Below are positions 25,666-35,381 of a stretch of DNA of 64,000 nucleotides, piece by piece. The stretch lies in assembly GCF_011758805.1 (NCBI RefSeq), contig NZ_JAANOW010000002.1:124001-188000 (forward strand), in the 5' to 3' direction. The notes under the pieces were generated by a model. That model saw nothing but the letters and a program-made list of their open reading frames with translations. It had not been told where the DNA came from and did not search any database. Position numbers and translations under genes: made by a program. How positions within the stretch are numbered: position 1 is the stretch's first letter; each line of letters begins with the position of its first letter. The stretch comes from Mycolicibacterium fluoranthenivorans. Lineage in GTDB: Bacteria; Actinomycetota; Actinomycetes; Mycobacteriales; Mycobacteriaceae.

Positions 25666-26877
25666 GTGACCAGTACCGCGCCGCTGTCCGGCATCACCGT
25701 CGTTGCCATGGAGCAGGCGGTGTCCGCGCCGATGTGCACCCGGGTCCTGGCCGACTTCGGCGCCCGGGTGATCAAGATCGAAAACCCCGAGGGCGGTGAC
25801 TTCGCCCGCGACTACGACGACGTGGTGCTGGGGCAGGCCGCGCATTTCGTGTGGGCGAACCGGGGCAAGGAATCGGTCACGCTGAACCTCAAGTCCCCGG
25901 CGGGGATGGAGGTGCTGCACCGGCTGCTCTCCCGAGCCGACGCGTTCGTGTCCAATCTGGCCCCCGGCGCCACGGCCCGGCTCGGGCTGGCCCCTGAGGA
26001 TCTGAAAGAGCGCCACCCACAGGTCATTTCACTGGAGATCGACGGTTACGGTCCGGGCGGGCCGCTGTCGGAGAAGCGTGCCTACGATCTGTTGGTGCAG
26101 GCGGAGTCGGGATCGTGCGCGTCCACCGGTCAGGCCGGGATGCCGGCCAAACCGGGGGCGGCGGTCGCCGATATCACCACGGGCCTGTATTCGGCGCTGT
26201 CCATCATGGCGCTGCTGCTCGGGCGGGCGCGACAGGGCGACACGGGGGCGGCGCCCTCGGTGGCGGTGAGCTTGTTCGACACGATGACCGACATCATGGG
26301 CTACCAGTTGACCTACACCCAGCACTCCGGAATCGACCAGATTCCGCTCGGCATGAGCTCACCGGCGGTCGCCCCGTACGGCTCGTTCCCGACGCGGGAC
26401 GGGCAGACGGTGGTGTTGGGCACCACCAACGACCGGGAGTGGCAGCGGCTGGCCCGCGAGATCATCGAACGCCCCGACCTGGCCGATGACGCGCGATTCG
26501 CCACCAACTCCGACCGCTGCGCGCACCGCGACGAACTCAACGCCGCCATCGAATCCTGGTGCGCCCAGCACGATCTGGCGGATATTCAGGAGACCGCGGA
26601 CCGGGCCGGGATCGGCAACTCCCGCTACAACCTGCCCAGCGAGGTCATCGCGCACCCGCACCTGAAGGCACGGGACCGCTGGCGTGAGGTCGGTACCCCG
26701 AACGGGACGATCTCCGCACTCCTGCCGCCACCGGTGATCAGTGGCTTCGAGATGGGGATGGGTGCGGTGCCGGGCCTGGGCCAGCACACCGACGCGGTGC
26801 TGGGTGAGCTGGGTTTCGCTGCCGACGACGTCGCCGCCTTGCGCTCGGACGGCGCGATCGGTCCGGAGTACCGGTGA
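25666..26877 (+). CDS. CaiB/BaiF (family III) CoA transferase
   Basis: 403 aa from the GTG at 25666. LSGITVVAMEQAVSAPMCTR at the start, Asp169 in AVADITTGLYS at the catalytic position, and a C-terminal PPVISGFEMGMGAVPGLGQHT. Single-domain, unlike the fused protein at 11177. It activates the pathway acid by CoA transfer. GTGA overlap with the crotonase gene. Confidence 0.9.
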   Translation: MTSTAPLSGITVVAMEQAVSAPMCTRVLADFGARVIKIENPEGGDFARDYDDVVLGQAAHFVWANRGKESVTLNLKSPAGMEVLHRLLSRADAFVSNLAPGATARLGLAPEDLKERHPQVISLEIDGYGPGGPLSEKRAYDLLVQAESGSCASTGQAGMPAKPGAAVADITTGLYSALSIMALLLGRARQGDTGAAPSVAVSLFDTMTDIMGYQLTYTQHSGIDQIPLGMSSPAVAPYGSFPTRDGQTVVLGTTNDREWQRLAREIIERPDLADDARFATNSDRCAHRDELNAAIESWCAQHDLADIQETADRAGIGNSRYNLPSEVIAHPHLKARDRWREVGTPNGTISALLPPPVISGFEMGMGAVPGLGQHTDAVLGELGFAADDVAALRSDGAIGPEYR

Positions 26878-27674
26878 GCGTGCTGCTGGCCGAGGACCGC
26901 GACGGTGTGCGGACGTTGACCCTGAACCGGCCGGAACGCAAGAACGCCCTCGACCCGGAGCTGTGGGGCGCGCTGGCCGAGGCGTTGCGCGTCGCCGACA
27001 CCGATGACGCGGTGCGGGCGCTGGTCCTCACCGGCGCCGGGGGAGCCTTCTGCTCGGGAGCCGATATCGGGACCGGAGAGGTCATCCACCCGCGACGCAA
27101 ACTGCAGCGGCTCACCGATGTCGCGCTGGCGCTGCACCACCTGTCGGTGCCGACCATCGCCAAGGTCACCGGCGTCGCCGTCGGGGCCGGCTGGAACCTG
27201 GCGCTGGGCTGCGATCTCGTGGTCGCCACCCCGGAATCGAAGTTCTGCCAGATCTTCTCCAAGCGCGGCCTGTCGGTCGATCTGGGGGGATCCTGGCTGC
27301 TGCCGAAACTCGTTGGGCTGCAACAGGCCAAGCGACTGGTGATGCTGGCCGACATGATATCGGCGGACGAAGCACTGCGACTCGGCCTGGTGACCTGGGT
27401 GCGGGCGGCCGAAGAGATCGACGGATTCGTCGGCGAACTGGCCGACCGACTCGCCGGGGGACCGCCGTTCGCGCTGGCGCAGAGCAAGGCGCTGCTCAAC
27501 GACGGCGCCAGTGCGAGTTTCGCCCAGGCGCTGGCCAACGAGGCGCGCGCCCAGCCGGGCAATTTCGCCACCATCGACGCGGCGGAGGCGTACGCGGCGT
27601 TCGCCGCCAAACGTGACCCGTCGTTCACCGGAACCTGGGCGGTACCGTCCGCCGTCGAGACCTCCAAGGAGTAA
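26874..27674 (+). CDS. Enoyl-CoA hydratase/isomerase
   Basis: 266 aa. LTLNRPERKNALDPEL, GAGGAFCSGADIG (first oxyanion hole) and KVTGVAVGAGWNLALGCDLV (second) are canonical. The catalytic-helix position reads SVDLGGSW, i.e. a single acidic Asp as in PaaG-type isomerases rather than the Glu pair of hydratases. It may isomerise a double bond or hydrate it. Confidence 0.88.
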   Translation: MSVLLAEDRDGVRTLTLNRPERKNALDPELWGALAEALRVADTDDAVRALVLTGAGGAFCSGADIGTGEVIHPRRKLQRLTDVALALHHLSVPTIAKVTGVAVGAGWNLALGCDLVVATPESKFCQIFSKRGLSVDLGGSWLLPKLVGLQQAKRLVMLADMISADEALRLGLVTWVRAAEEIDGFVGELADRLAGGPPFALAQSKALLNDGASASFAQALANEARAQPGNFATIDAAEAYAAFAAKRDPSFTGTWAVPSAVETSKE

Positions 27675-27677
27675 CCC

Positions 27678-28823
27678 ATGCGTGAAACCGTCATCGTCGG
27701 GGCCGTACGCACCCCGGTCGGAAAGCGCAACGGCGGCCTGTCCGACCAGCACGCCGCTGATCTGTCCGCGGTGGTGCTCAAGGAACTCGTCGAACGCACC
27801 GGGGTGGAGCCCGCCCTCATCGACGATGTGGTGTGGGGCTGCGTGTCGCAGGTGGGCGACCAATCCAGCAATATCGGCCGGTACGCGGTGCTCGCCGCCG
27901 GCTGGCCCGAGCACATCCCCGGCACGACGGTCAACCGGGCCTGCGGATCCAGCCAACAGGCCTTGGATTTCGCGGTGCAGGCGGTGATGTCGGGCCAGCA
28001 GGACATCGTGGTCGCCGGTGGTGTCGAGGTGATGAGCCGGGTGCCGCTGGGCGCGGCCCGCCAGACCGGCCAGCCCTACGGCCCGAAAGCGCTTGCCCGC
28101 TATGACGGTTTCTCGTTCAACCAGGGCATCTCGGCGGAACTGATCTGCCAGAAATGGGACCTGTCGCGTACCCGCTGCGATGAGTATTCGGCGCAGTCCC
28201 ACGAGCGGGCCGCCGCCGCGCAGGACGCCCGGGCCTTCCTGGACCAGATCGTGCCGGTCTTCGTCGACGGTGGCGTGATCACCGATGACGAAGGCATCCG
28301 TCGCGGCACGACGGTCGAGAAGCTCGCCGGACTCAAGCCCGCGTTCACCGAAGACGGCATCATCCACGCCGGCAACTCGTCTCAGATCTCCGACGGTGCG
28401 GCTGCGCTGCTGGTGATGACCGCCGACCAGGCGCTGCAGCTGGGACTCACCCCGTTGGTGTACTACCGTGCCGGCGCGGTGATCGGTGCCGACCCGGTGC
28501 TGATGCTGACCGGGCCCATCCCGGCCACCGAGAAGGTGTTGCACAAGGCCGGCGTCGGGATCGACGAGGTCGGGGTGTTCGAAGTGAACGAGGCGTTCGC
28601 GCCGGTGCCGCTGGCCTGGCTGGCCGAGACCGGCGTGGACGAGGCCAAGCTGAACCCGCTGGGCGGGGCGATCGCCCTGGGACATCCGCTCGGCGCCTCC
28701 GGCGCGGTGCTGATGACCCGGATGATCCATCACATGCGCGACAACGGAATTCGCTACGGGCTGCAGACCATGTGCGAAGGCGGCGGCACCGCCAACGCCA
28801 CACTGGTCGAGTACGTCTTCTAG
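27678..28823 (+). CDS. Thiolase (acetyl-CoA acyltransferase)
   Basis: 381 aa. Nucleophilic Cys89 in NRACGSSQQA, NEAFAPVPLAW, GHPLGASGA with the catalytic His, and the second Cys in CEGGGTANA. Complete FadA-type degradative thiolase that would release acetyl- or propionyl-CoA at the end of the cassette. Confidence 0.93.
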   Translation: MRETVIVGAVRTPVGKRNGGLSDQHAADLSAVVLKELVERTGVEPALIDDVVWGCVSQVGDQSSNIGRYAVLAAGWPEHIPGTTVNRACGSSQQALDFAVQAVMSGQQDIVVAGGVEVMSRVPLGAARQTGQPYGPKALARYDGFSFNQGISAELICQKWDLSRTRCDEYSAQSHERAAAAQDARAFLDQIVPVFVDGGVITDDEGIRRGTTVEKLAGLKPAFTEDGIIHAGNSSQISDGAAALLVMTADQALQLGLTPLVYYRAGAVIGADPVLMLTGPIPATEKVLHKAGVGIDEVGVFEVNEAFAPVPLAWLAETGVDEAKLNPLGGAIALGHPLGASGAVLMTRMIHHMRDNGIRYGLQTMCEGGGTANATLVEYVF

Positions 28824-28838
28824 TCGAAAGGGCAACAC

Positions 28839-29987
28839 GTGCAACGCAATCTGTTCACCGAGGACCACGAGGCGTTCCGCGAGCTGGCCCGCGACTTCGT
28901 CGAAAAGGAAGTCGTCCCGGCTTATCCCGAGTGGGAGAAGGGCGGCCGGATGCCCCGCGAGGTGTTCGAGAAGATGGGCGCCCTGGGCATGCTGGGCATG
29001 GCCATCGACGAGGAGTACGGCGGCGGTGGGGTGCCCGACTACCGCTACAACGTGGTGCTGCAGGAAGAAGCCGCCCGCGCGCTGGTCACCCTGTCCACGG
29101 TACGCACCCAGCTCGAGGTGATCCTGCCGTACTTCCTGCACTACGCCAACGAGGAACAGCGCAAGCGCTGGTTCCCCGGGCTGGCCGACGGCACCCTGCT
29201 CACCGCGGTCGCCATGACCGAGCCCGGCACCGGGTCCGATCTGGCCGGCATGCGCTCGACCGCCGTGCGTGACGGTGACGACTGGATCCTCAACGGCGCC
29301 AAGACCTTCATCACCGGCGGTATGCAGGCCGACCTCGTCATCGTGGTGGCCCGCACGTCCACCGATCCGGACAACCGGCGCCGGGGGCTGACGCTGTTCG
29401 TGGTGGAGGACGGGATGCCCGGTTTCACCCGCGGCCGGGAACTGGAGAAGATGGGCTGCAAGGTGCAGGACACCGCCGAGTTGTCCTTCGTCGATGTGCG
29501 GGTACCCGCGGCCAATGTGCTCGGCGAGGTGGACGAGGCGTTCGGCTACCTGGGCCACAACCTGCCCCAGGAGCGGCTGACGGTGGCGGTCGGTTCGGTG
29601 GCCCAGGCCCGGTCGGCGATCGCGGCGGCCATCGACTACACCAAGGACCGCAAGGCATTCGGCACGCCCGTGGCATCCTTTCAGAACACCAAGTTCGAAC
29701 TTGCCGCCTGCTCGACCGAGGTCGAGGCCGCACAGGCGATGCTGGACCGTGCCGTCGCGTTGCATGTGGACGGGGAGCTGTCGGCGCCGGATGCGGCGCG
29801 GGTGAAGTTGTTCTGCACCGAGATGCAGGCCCGGGTGATCGACCGGTGCCTGCAGTTGTTCGGGGGATACGGCTACATGATGGAGTATCCGATCGCGCGG
29901 CTCTACACCGATGCCCGGGTGGCCCGGATCTACGCGGGGACCAGCGAGGTGATGAAGGTGATCATCGCCAAGGACCTGGGCCTGTAG
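28839..29987 (+). CDS. Acyl-CoA dehydrogenase
   Basis: 382 aa from GTG 15 nt after the thiolase. TAVAMTEPGTGSDLAG, KTFITGGMQADLVIVVART and the C-terminal YAGTSEVMKVIIAKDLG are canonical. The MCAD-position Glu is Ala (YAGT), while NLPQERL carries the LCAD/IVD-type base. Likely prefers long or branched acyl-CoA. Last gene of the rightward operon. Confidence 0.92.
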   Translation: MQRNLFTEDHEAFRELARDFVEKEVVPAYPEWEKGGRMPREVFEKMGALGMLGMAIDEEYGGGGVPDYRYNVVLQEEAARALVTLSTVRTQLEVILPYFLHYANEEQRKRWFPGLADGTLLTAVAMTEPGTGSDLAGMRSTAVRDGDDWILNGAKTFITGGMQADLVIVVARTSTDPDNRRRGLTLFVVEDGMPGFTRGRELEKMGCKVQDTAELSFVDVRVPAANVLGEVDEAFGYLGHNLPQERLTVAVGSVAQARSAIAAAIDYTKDRKAFGTPVASFQNTKFELAACSTEVEAAQAMLDRAVALHVDGELSAPDAARVKLFCTEMQARVIDRCLQLFGGYGYMMEYPIARLYTDARVARIYAGTSEVMKVIIAKDLGL

Positions 29988-30081
29988 GTCACCGGGCGGA
30001 GGGCGGCCGGGCGTCCACGCCGTAGCGCTGGGTCGCGGAACCCGGCGTGACAGCCGTCGAGAAATTTGTCACGTGAGACCC

Positions 30082-30124
30082 TTGTCACAGCCCCTCAACC
30101 AACCTACTGTGTGTTCAGTTGGTT
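30082..30124 (+). promoter_or_regulatory. Promoter with overlapping TetR operator
   Basis: TTGTCA (30082-30087), 17-nt spacer, TACTGT (30105-30110) form a good -35/-10 pair for the TetR gene at 30149. A 24-bp inverted repeat, AACCTACTG-N6-CAGTTGGTT (30101-30124, one mismatch), covers the -10. This suits autorepression. Confidence 0.65.
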
Positions 30125-30148
30125 GGTTTGCGAGTGTGAGGGAGAGCG

Positions 30149-30796
30149 GTGACAGTGACGTCCGCGGCAGCGGGGCCGGCCCAGAGATCGCGGCCGTACG
30201 AGTCGCTGCTCGCCAAAGGTGAGGACCGCAAGCAGCGCATTCTCGCCGCCGCGGAGACCCTGCTGGCGCGCAACGGCTGGCGCAACACGTCGCTGGCGCA
30301 GATCGCGCGGGAGGCCGGCGTCAGTGCGGCCGGACTGTTGCACCACTTCGCGTCCAAGGAAGCGCTGCTGCACGCCGTACTCGACGCCCGGGACTTCGAC
30401 GATGACACCCACGCCGACCGCACCGGGGATCTGCTCGCGCAGATCACCCGCGTCGCAGAGCGCTTCGACCGGGCTCCCGCGCTGGTGGGAACCTTCACCG
30501 TGCTGCTGGTGGAGAACATCCAGCCCGACGCTCCGCTGCACGACCGCCTGGTGGCGCGTCAGCAGGCCGCGGTCAATATCGTCGCCGACGGTATCCGCCG
30601 TGGTCAGCGCGAAGGCCGCTACCGCTCAGACCTCGACGCGGCCATCAAGGCCGTGGAGATTCTCGCCTTCGTCAACGGAATGGAGACCGCATGGCTACTC
30701 GATCCTTCAATTCCCCTAGCCGAGGTGTTCAAGGGATACGCCGAAGCGCTGGCCCGCGACTTCGGGGTCCGGGAACCGAGCAGGAGTTCGCGATGA
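30149..30796 (+). CDS. TetR-family transcriptional regulator
   Basis: 215 aa, GTG start after GGAGAGCG. HTH: RKQRILAAAETLLARNG, then LAQIAREAGVSAAGLLHHFASKEALL. C-terminal domain like TetR_C relatives of AcrR. It overlaps the following unknown gene by ATGA. It probably represses itself and the unknown gene through the operator at 30101; it could also act on the operon ending at 29987. Confidence 0.88.
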   Translation: MTVTSAAAGPAQRSRPYESLLAKGEDRKQRILAAAETLLARNGWRNTSLAQIAREAGVSAAGLLHHFASKEALLHAVLDARDFDDDTHADRTGDLLAQITRVAERFDRAPALVGTFTVLLVENIQPDAPLHDRLVARQQAAVNIVADGIRRGQREGRYRSDLDAAIKAVEILAFVNGMETAWLLDPSIPLAEVFKGYAEALARDFGVREPSRSSR

Positions 30797-31296
30797 GGTA
30801 CCGACTCGATGTGGTGGCGCCCAGTGTGGCCGACGTGGTGCGGTCCGCGGGAGGTTGGCTGGTGGACCGGGTGATGGCCGGCTGGGATGTCACCGTGCTG
30901 ATCTCCGGGGATGACGACCTGCGCCCGCTGCGCATCCTCGGGGTCGAGACGGGTGATCTGGATACCGCCATGCGGGAGTGGGAGGAGCGTCCGCACCCAC
31001 AGACGGTGGCGGTGGCCGCCGATCTGTTCGTGACGGATGCGCGCGTGCGTGAAGGCGTGCTGGGTGCCCTCGAACAGGGCCACACCGAGGTGACCCTGTG
31101 GGGCCAGCGCTGGCCGCGGGAGCTGGACAGCACCGTCGACTCGATGCTGCACGAGCTCAGCGCCGCCGCCCGCGCGTTCAAGGCGCAGGCGTTGGCCGCC
31201 CTCGGTGAGACCGCGCCGGTCGAGCGGGTCGAGGTCTTCCGCTGCGGGGTGATGTCCTGTCCCGCCGTGGCCGCCGATCTGGTTCCCGCCAGCTGA
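30793..31296 (+). CDS. Conserved hypothetical protein translationally coupled to TetR
   Basis: 167 aa from the ATG inside the ATGA overlap. Not recognised. It reads as a compact alpha/beta protein: APSVADVVRSAGGWLVDRVMAGWDVTVLISG, then LRPLRILGVET and VAADLFVTDARVREGVLGALEQGHTEVTLWG, resembling a receiver- or Rossmann-like three-layer core. The C-terminus contains CGVMSCPA. No membrane segment or signal. Coupling to the regulator suggests a co-sensor or small-ligand function. Confidence 0.7.
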   Translation: MRYRLDVVAPSVADVVRSAGGWLVDRVMAGWDVTVLISGDDDLRPLRILGVETGDLDTAMREWEERPHPQTVAVAADLFVTDARVREGVLGALEQGHTEVTLWGQRWPRELDSTVDSMLHELSAAARAFKAQALAALGETAPVERVEVFRCGVMSCPAVAADLVPAS

Positions 31297-31302
31297 CCGC
31301 CC

Positions 31303-32547
31303 TCAGCCACGTACCGACACGGTCACCGGTCCGCCCCGCGGGTCGGCGCCGTCGAGCACATCGGACGGCACCCGGAACACCCGGCCCGGCGACGCGGGCC
31401 ACGGCAGTGTCTTGCGGGCGATCACTCGACCGTCCTGTCTGACCGTCACTCTGGGGATACGGATCAGTTCGTCGGTCCACAACAACAGCCTTCGCCGTGC
31501 CGGGGCGGTATCGCCGGCGCGCACGATGCCCGGCGTGATCCACCGCAGCGGCGCTTCGGCCCGCAGCCGCAGCCCGTCCTCGGCCGCGGTGGCGCCCCGA
31601 AGGAAGGCCCGCACCGGTTCGCCGACGTGCCTGCCGTCGAGTGCGGCGATATCGGCGGTGTCCACCGGGTGCAGCAGGTTGCCGACGGCGAAGACGCCCG
31701 GACGGCTGGTACGCAACGCGGTATCCGTCAGCGGCCCAAGGGTGTTCGGGTCCATGTCCAGTCCCGCGGCGCGGGCCAGCTCGTGATCGGGAATCCAGTC
31801 CCCGGTGAGCACCAAGGTGTCGCACTCGATGATCCGACGGTGGCCGGTATCGAGGTTCTCGACCTCGACCGCTTCCAATGCGGGCTTGCCGATGATCCGT
31901 GACACCCTGGTGCGCGTCGCGATGTCCAGCCCCAGGAACGGCGACCGGCCGGCGATGTTGAACACCGCGTAGGACTCCGGGGACGGGTGGGTGGTGGTCA
32001 TCAGCGCGGTGTCGCAGCCGGCGTGTGTGAGTGTGAGGACCGCCGAGTAGCTGACCAGTTCGGCGCCGACCACGACGGCGCGCCGGCCGACGCCGCGGTG
32101 CTTGAGATGCACGACGTTCTGCAGCAGCCCGGTGGTGTAGATGCCGGACGGGCGGTCGCCGGGGATCATCCGGGCCGGCCTCGGGCGTTCCCTGGCGCCG
32201 GTGGCGAGGATGACGGCGCGGGCGTCGAGGCGGTAGCGGCCCTGTGGTGACGTCACGTCCAGGGAGCGTTCGCCCGCCCATCCGGTCACCATGGTGTCGG
32301 TGCGGAGGACGGCCCCGGCGCCGGTCGCCCGCCGGACCAGTCGGCGGGCATACTCCGGTCCGCTGAGGAAGCGTGTGAGGTCCCGGACCCCGTAGCCCGG
32401 GTGGTCACTGTGCCGGGGGATACCGCCGGCCGCCGATTCCCGTTCGAGCACAACGACATCGAGACCGGGGGCGAGTTCGGCGGCCGCGGTCAGGCCGGCC
32501 GGTCCGGCGCCGACGATGACGACGTCGGCGGTCTGGGGGCTGGTCAC
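31303..32547 (-). CDS. NAD(P)/FAD-dependent oxidoreductase
   Basis: 414 aa from the GTG that overlaps the upstream stop (GTGA). VVIVGAGPAGLTAAAEL dinucleotide fold at the N-terminus, ILATGARERPRPARMIPG mid-protein, second Rossmann region near GVGRRAVVVGAELVSY, and GVFAVGNLLHPVDTAD near the C-terminus. Architecture like the pyridine-nucleotide oxidoreductase that accompanies GlpA-type dehydrogenases. It likely passes electrons from the neighbour to NAD. The last ~80 residues are an unassigned beta-rich extension without CxxC motifs. Confidence 0.85.
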   Translation of the reverse strand: MTSPQTADVVIVGAGPAGLTAAAELAPGLDVVVLERESAAGGIPRHSDHPGYGVRDLTRFLSGPEYARRLVRRATGAGAVLRTDTMVTGWAGERSLDVTSPQGRYRLDARAVILATGARERPRPARMIPGDRPSGIYTTGLLQNVVHLKHRGVGRRAVVVGAELVSYSAVLTLTHAGCDTALMTTTHPSPESYAVFNIAGRSPFLGLDIATRTRVSRIIGKPALEAVEVENLDTGHRRIIECDTLVLTGDWIPDHELARAAGLDMDPNTLGPLTDTALRTSRPGVFAVGNLLHPVDTADIAALDGRHVGEPVRAFLRGATAAEDGLRLRAEAPLRWITPGIVRAGDTAPARRRLLLWTDELIRIPRVTVRQDGRVIARKTLPWPASPGRVFRVPSDVLDGADPRGGPVTVSVRG

Positions 32548-33956
32548 TGGCGGATCCTCTCGGGCTGGACGGTGACGGGCACCGGGGACAGGGTGTCGAC
32601 CACGGCCTGCACCTCTGCTCCGCAGAAGAAGCCCTGACAGCGTCCGTTCATGACGCGGGTGCGCCGGCGCAACCCGTCGAGGTCGGCCGGGGGGATGGTC
32701 GACCGGCACGCGTCGCGCAGTTCGCCCGCGGTGACCCGCTCGCAGAAGCAGACGATCTTGCCGTACGCGGGGTCGGCGGCGATCCGCTCGGCATCCTGAT
32801 AGGGACGGGTGAACGCCTCACCCAGGTTCGGCATTCGCGGTGGATCGGGCAGCTCGCCGCCGGGGACGAGTTCGAGCCCCGCCGAACGCAACTCGCCGAG
32901 GGTGTACTCGGCGATCGCCATCCCGGCGGTCAGACCCGTCGATCTGATACCGCCCAGCAGTAGGTAGCGCTTGGGGGCATCGGCGGCGATCAGGTAATCG
33001 CCGTGGTCGATGGCGGCGCGTAGGCCGGAGTAGGTGGCGGTCACCTCTTCGTCGAGCAGTTCCGGCATGAGCCTGCGGCCCTTGTCGAGCAGGAACTCGA
33101 AGCCGGCCTCCGAGGTGGCCGTCGCGGTGCGGTCCTGCAGATCCTCCGAGGTCGGTCCGAGCATGACGTTGCCGTAGATGGTCGGGCTGACCAGCACACC
33201 CTTACCGCGTGCGGTGGGGACGGGCAGCACGATCTTGTCCACCAGGGCGCGGGCCAGTTTGTCGTACACGATCAGTTCACCGCGCCGCGGTGTCACGGTG
33301 AACCGGTCGAAGCCGAACCGGGCGTCGATCACGTCCGCGCCCAGCCCGGCGGCGTTGACCACCCAGCGGGTCGTGACCGGGCCCGCACTGGTGTGCAGTG
33401 TGGTGAATTCGGTTCCGATGTCCACGGTTTCGACCCGATATCCGCGCAGCAGGGTGGTGCCCCTGTTGACCGCATCGGTCGCCAGGGCGAGGTTCACGGT
33501 CCACGTGCAGATGATGGACTCGTCGGGCACCGTCAGGCCGCCCAGCGCGCCGTCACCGAGGTGCGGGATCTGCTGGTAGACCTCGGCCGCGCCGATGATC
33601 TCGCAATGGCGGTACCCGTTGGCCTCGGCCTTGTCGCGCAGGCCGGGTAACGCGTCGAGCTGTTCGTCGTCCCACGCCACCAGGATCGCGCCGGTGTGCT
33701 CGACGGGTATGCCGGTGTGGCGGGCGTATTCGGACAGCAGGGTGTAGCCGCGGCTGACCATGGCCGATTCGAGAGTGCCGGGCTTGGCGTCGAAACCGGT
33801 GTGCAGGATGGCGGTGTTGGCCTTGCTGGTGCCGTCGCCGACGTCATCGCGGGCGTCGAGCAGCGCCACCGCGAGCTGGTGTCCGGACAACTCCCGGGCG
33901 ATCGCGGCGCCGACGATACCGGCGCCGATGACGACGATGTCATAGGTGGTGTTCAC
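32544..33956 (-). CDS. GlpA/LhgO-type FAD dehydrogenase with C-terminal BFD-like [2Fe-2S] domain
   Basis: 470 aa. DAO-fold FAD motif VVIGAGIVGAAIARELS at residues 8-24, GGIRSTGLTAGMAIAEY near 350, then a C-terminal cysteine domain (CFCERVTAGELRDAC and CQGFFCG) that should ligate a [2Fe-2S] cluster. The family oxidises glycerol-3-phosphate or 2-hydroxy acids. With a glycerol-kinase-like enzyme next door, a phosphorylated polyol is the likely substrate. Confidence 0.88.
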   Translation of the reverse strand: MNTTYDIVVIGAGIVGAAIARELSGHQLAVALLDARDDVGDGTSKANTAILHTGFDAKPGTLESAMVSRGYTLLSEYARHTGIPVEHTGAILVAWDDEQLDALPGLRDKAEANGYRHCEIIGAAEVYQQIPHLGDGALGGLTVPDESIICTWTVNLALATDAVNRGTTLLRGYRVETVDIGTEFTTLHTSAGPVTTRWVVNAAGLGADVIDARFGFDRFTVTPRRGELIVYDKLARALVDKIVLPVPTARGKGVLVSPTIYGNVMLGPTSEDLQDRTATATSEAGFEFLLDKGRRLMPELLDEEVTATYSGLRAAIDHGDYLIAADAPKRYLLLGGIRSTGLTAGMAIAEYTLGELRSAGLELVPGGELPDPPRMPNLGEAFTRPYQDAERIAADPAYGKIVCFCERVTAGELRDACRSTIPPADLDGLRRRTRVMNGRCQGFFCGAEVQAVVDTLSPVPVTVQPERIRQ

Positions 33957-35381
33957 TCAGGGTTCCTCGTGATGCGAATAGGTGGTGGCGGCCAGTGTTC
34001 GCCACCTCGAACGGAATTCGGTGGCGCGGTCGGGGCCCCAGGCGGGCTCGAAGGTCGCCGACGCCGACCACCGGGGGATCACGCCGCGCACACCGCGGTC
34101 GGGGTGCAGGCTCAGTTCGGCCAGCGCAGCGGCGCCCAGTGCGGTGGCGTGCGGGGACGGGTAGACGTCGACGGGTACCTGCAGGATGTCGGCGCATGCC
34201 TGCATGAGCACCGTCGATTGGGTCAGTCCGCCGTCGGCGCGCAGGCGGGTCAGCGTGGTCTGCGGTCCGATGGCCGACACCAGTTCCCCGATCTGCGCGG
34301 CGATGCCCTGGAGCAGCGCCAGCACCAGATGGCCACGTTCGGTGGCCAGTGTCATCCCGGAAAACGTTGCGGTGGCGCTCGATTGCCACCACGGTGCGGC
34401 CAGCCCCGCCAGCGCGGGCACACAGAGCACACCGCCGTTGTCGGCGGCGGCCACCGGATCCAGATCGGCGGCACCGGAGATGATCCCCAGCGAGGCCAGC
34501 CACCGCACCGCGGAGGCCGCGGTGTAGACCTGCCCGTCCACGCAGAAGGTGTCCTGTCCGGCCACCCGCCAGGCCACCGAGGACGTCAGCCCGGTACTGG
34601 AGAACACCGGGACGGTTCCGGTGTTGGCGAGCAGGAACGCACCGGTGCCGAACGTGCACTTGGCGGTGCCGGCCTCCAGGCACTCTTCGGCCAGCAGGGC
34701 CGCCTGTTGGTCGACGACGATACCGCCGACCGGCATCTCGGCCCCGAAAGTCGAAGTCATACCGATGATCTCGTCGTTGCCGGCGATCCGTGGCATCGCC
34801 TCCCCGGACAGCCCGAAGATCTCCAGGAGGTCGGGGCTCCAGCCGTCGCCACCCAGGTCGGTGAGCAGCGACCGGCTGGCGGTGGTGGCATCGGTGACGA
34901 ATTCGCCGGTCAGTTGGTGCAGCAGCCAGGTGTCCGAGGTGGTCACCACCCCGGCGGCCTCCATGGTGCGGCGCAGCCACGCCATCTTGGGCGCGGAGAA
35001 GTACGGGTCGAGCACCAGACCCGTACGCGCGGCCAGTGTTTCGCGGTGCTCGGACAGGCCGGCGCACAGTGCCTCGGCACGCCGGTCCTGCCACACGATC
35101 GCCGGCGTCAGCGGGCGCCCGGTGTCAGGATCCCAGGCCAGTACGGTCTCGCCCTGATTGGCCAGGGACACCGCGTCGATCGGCCGGCCGGCATCGGCGA
35201 CGGCCGCCCGGCCGGCGGTCAGCACCGACGCCAGCAGCTCGGCCGGATCCTGTTCCACCCCGCCGCCGTCGAGATACCGCGGATGCACCGGGATTTCCGC
35301 GACCCCGCACACCCCGTCGGCGGGGTCCACCACGATGGCCTTGGTTCCCGAGGTGCCCTGATCGATGGCGAGCACCGTCAC
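33957..35381 (-). CDS. FGGY-family carbohydrate kinase (glycerol-kinase-like)
   Basis: 474 aa from the GTG overlapping the permease stop; the 878-residue open frame that includes it is an artefact. LAIDQGTSGTKAIVVDP phosphate-binding start, VDQQAALLAEE with the catalytic Asp in glycerol-kinase style, and a GGLTQS-type adenosine region late. ATP-dependent phosphorylation of a polyol or sugar imported by the permease, feeding the FAD dehydrogenase. Not enough to call GlpK. Confidence 0.88.
   Translation of the reverse strand: MTVLAIDQGTSGTKAIVVDPADGVCGVAEIPVHPRYLDGGGVEQDPAELLASVLTAGRAAVADAGRPIDAVSLANQGETVLAWDPDTGRPLTPAIVWQDRRAEALCAGLSEHRETLAARTGLVLDPYFSAPKMAWLRRTMEAAGVVTTSDTWLLHQLTGEFVTDATTASRSLLTDLGGDGWSPDLLEIFGLSGEAMPRIAGNDEIIGMTSTFGAEMPVGGIVVDQQAALLAEECLEAGTAKCTFGTGAFLLANTGTVPVFSSTGLTSSVAWRVAGQDTFCVDGQVYTAASAVRWLASLGIISGAADLDPVAAADNGGVLCVPALAGLAAPWWQSSATATFSGMTLATERGHLVLALLQGIAAQIGELVSAIGPQTTLTRLRADGGLTQSTVLMQACADILQVPVDVYPSPHATALGAAALAELSLHPDRGVRGVIPRWSASATFEPAWGPDRATEFRSRWRTLAATTYSHHEEP

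Noticed and set aside
26625..29765. 1046-codon open frame on the minus strand
   Set aside because: It lies antisense to the CoA transferase, crotonase, thiolase and acyl-CoA dehydrogenase genes, all with clear motifs. Its His/Arg/Gly-rich translation is typical of a high-GC shadow frame.
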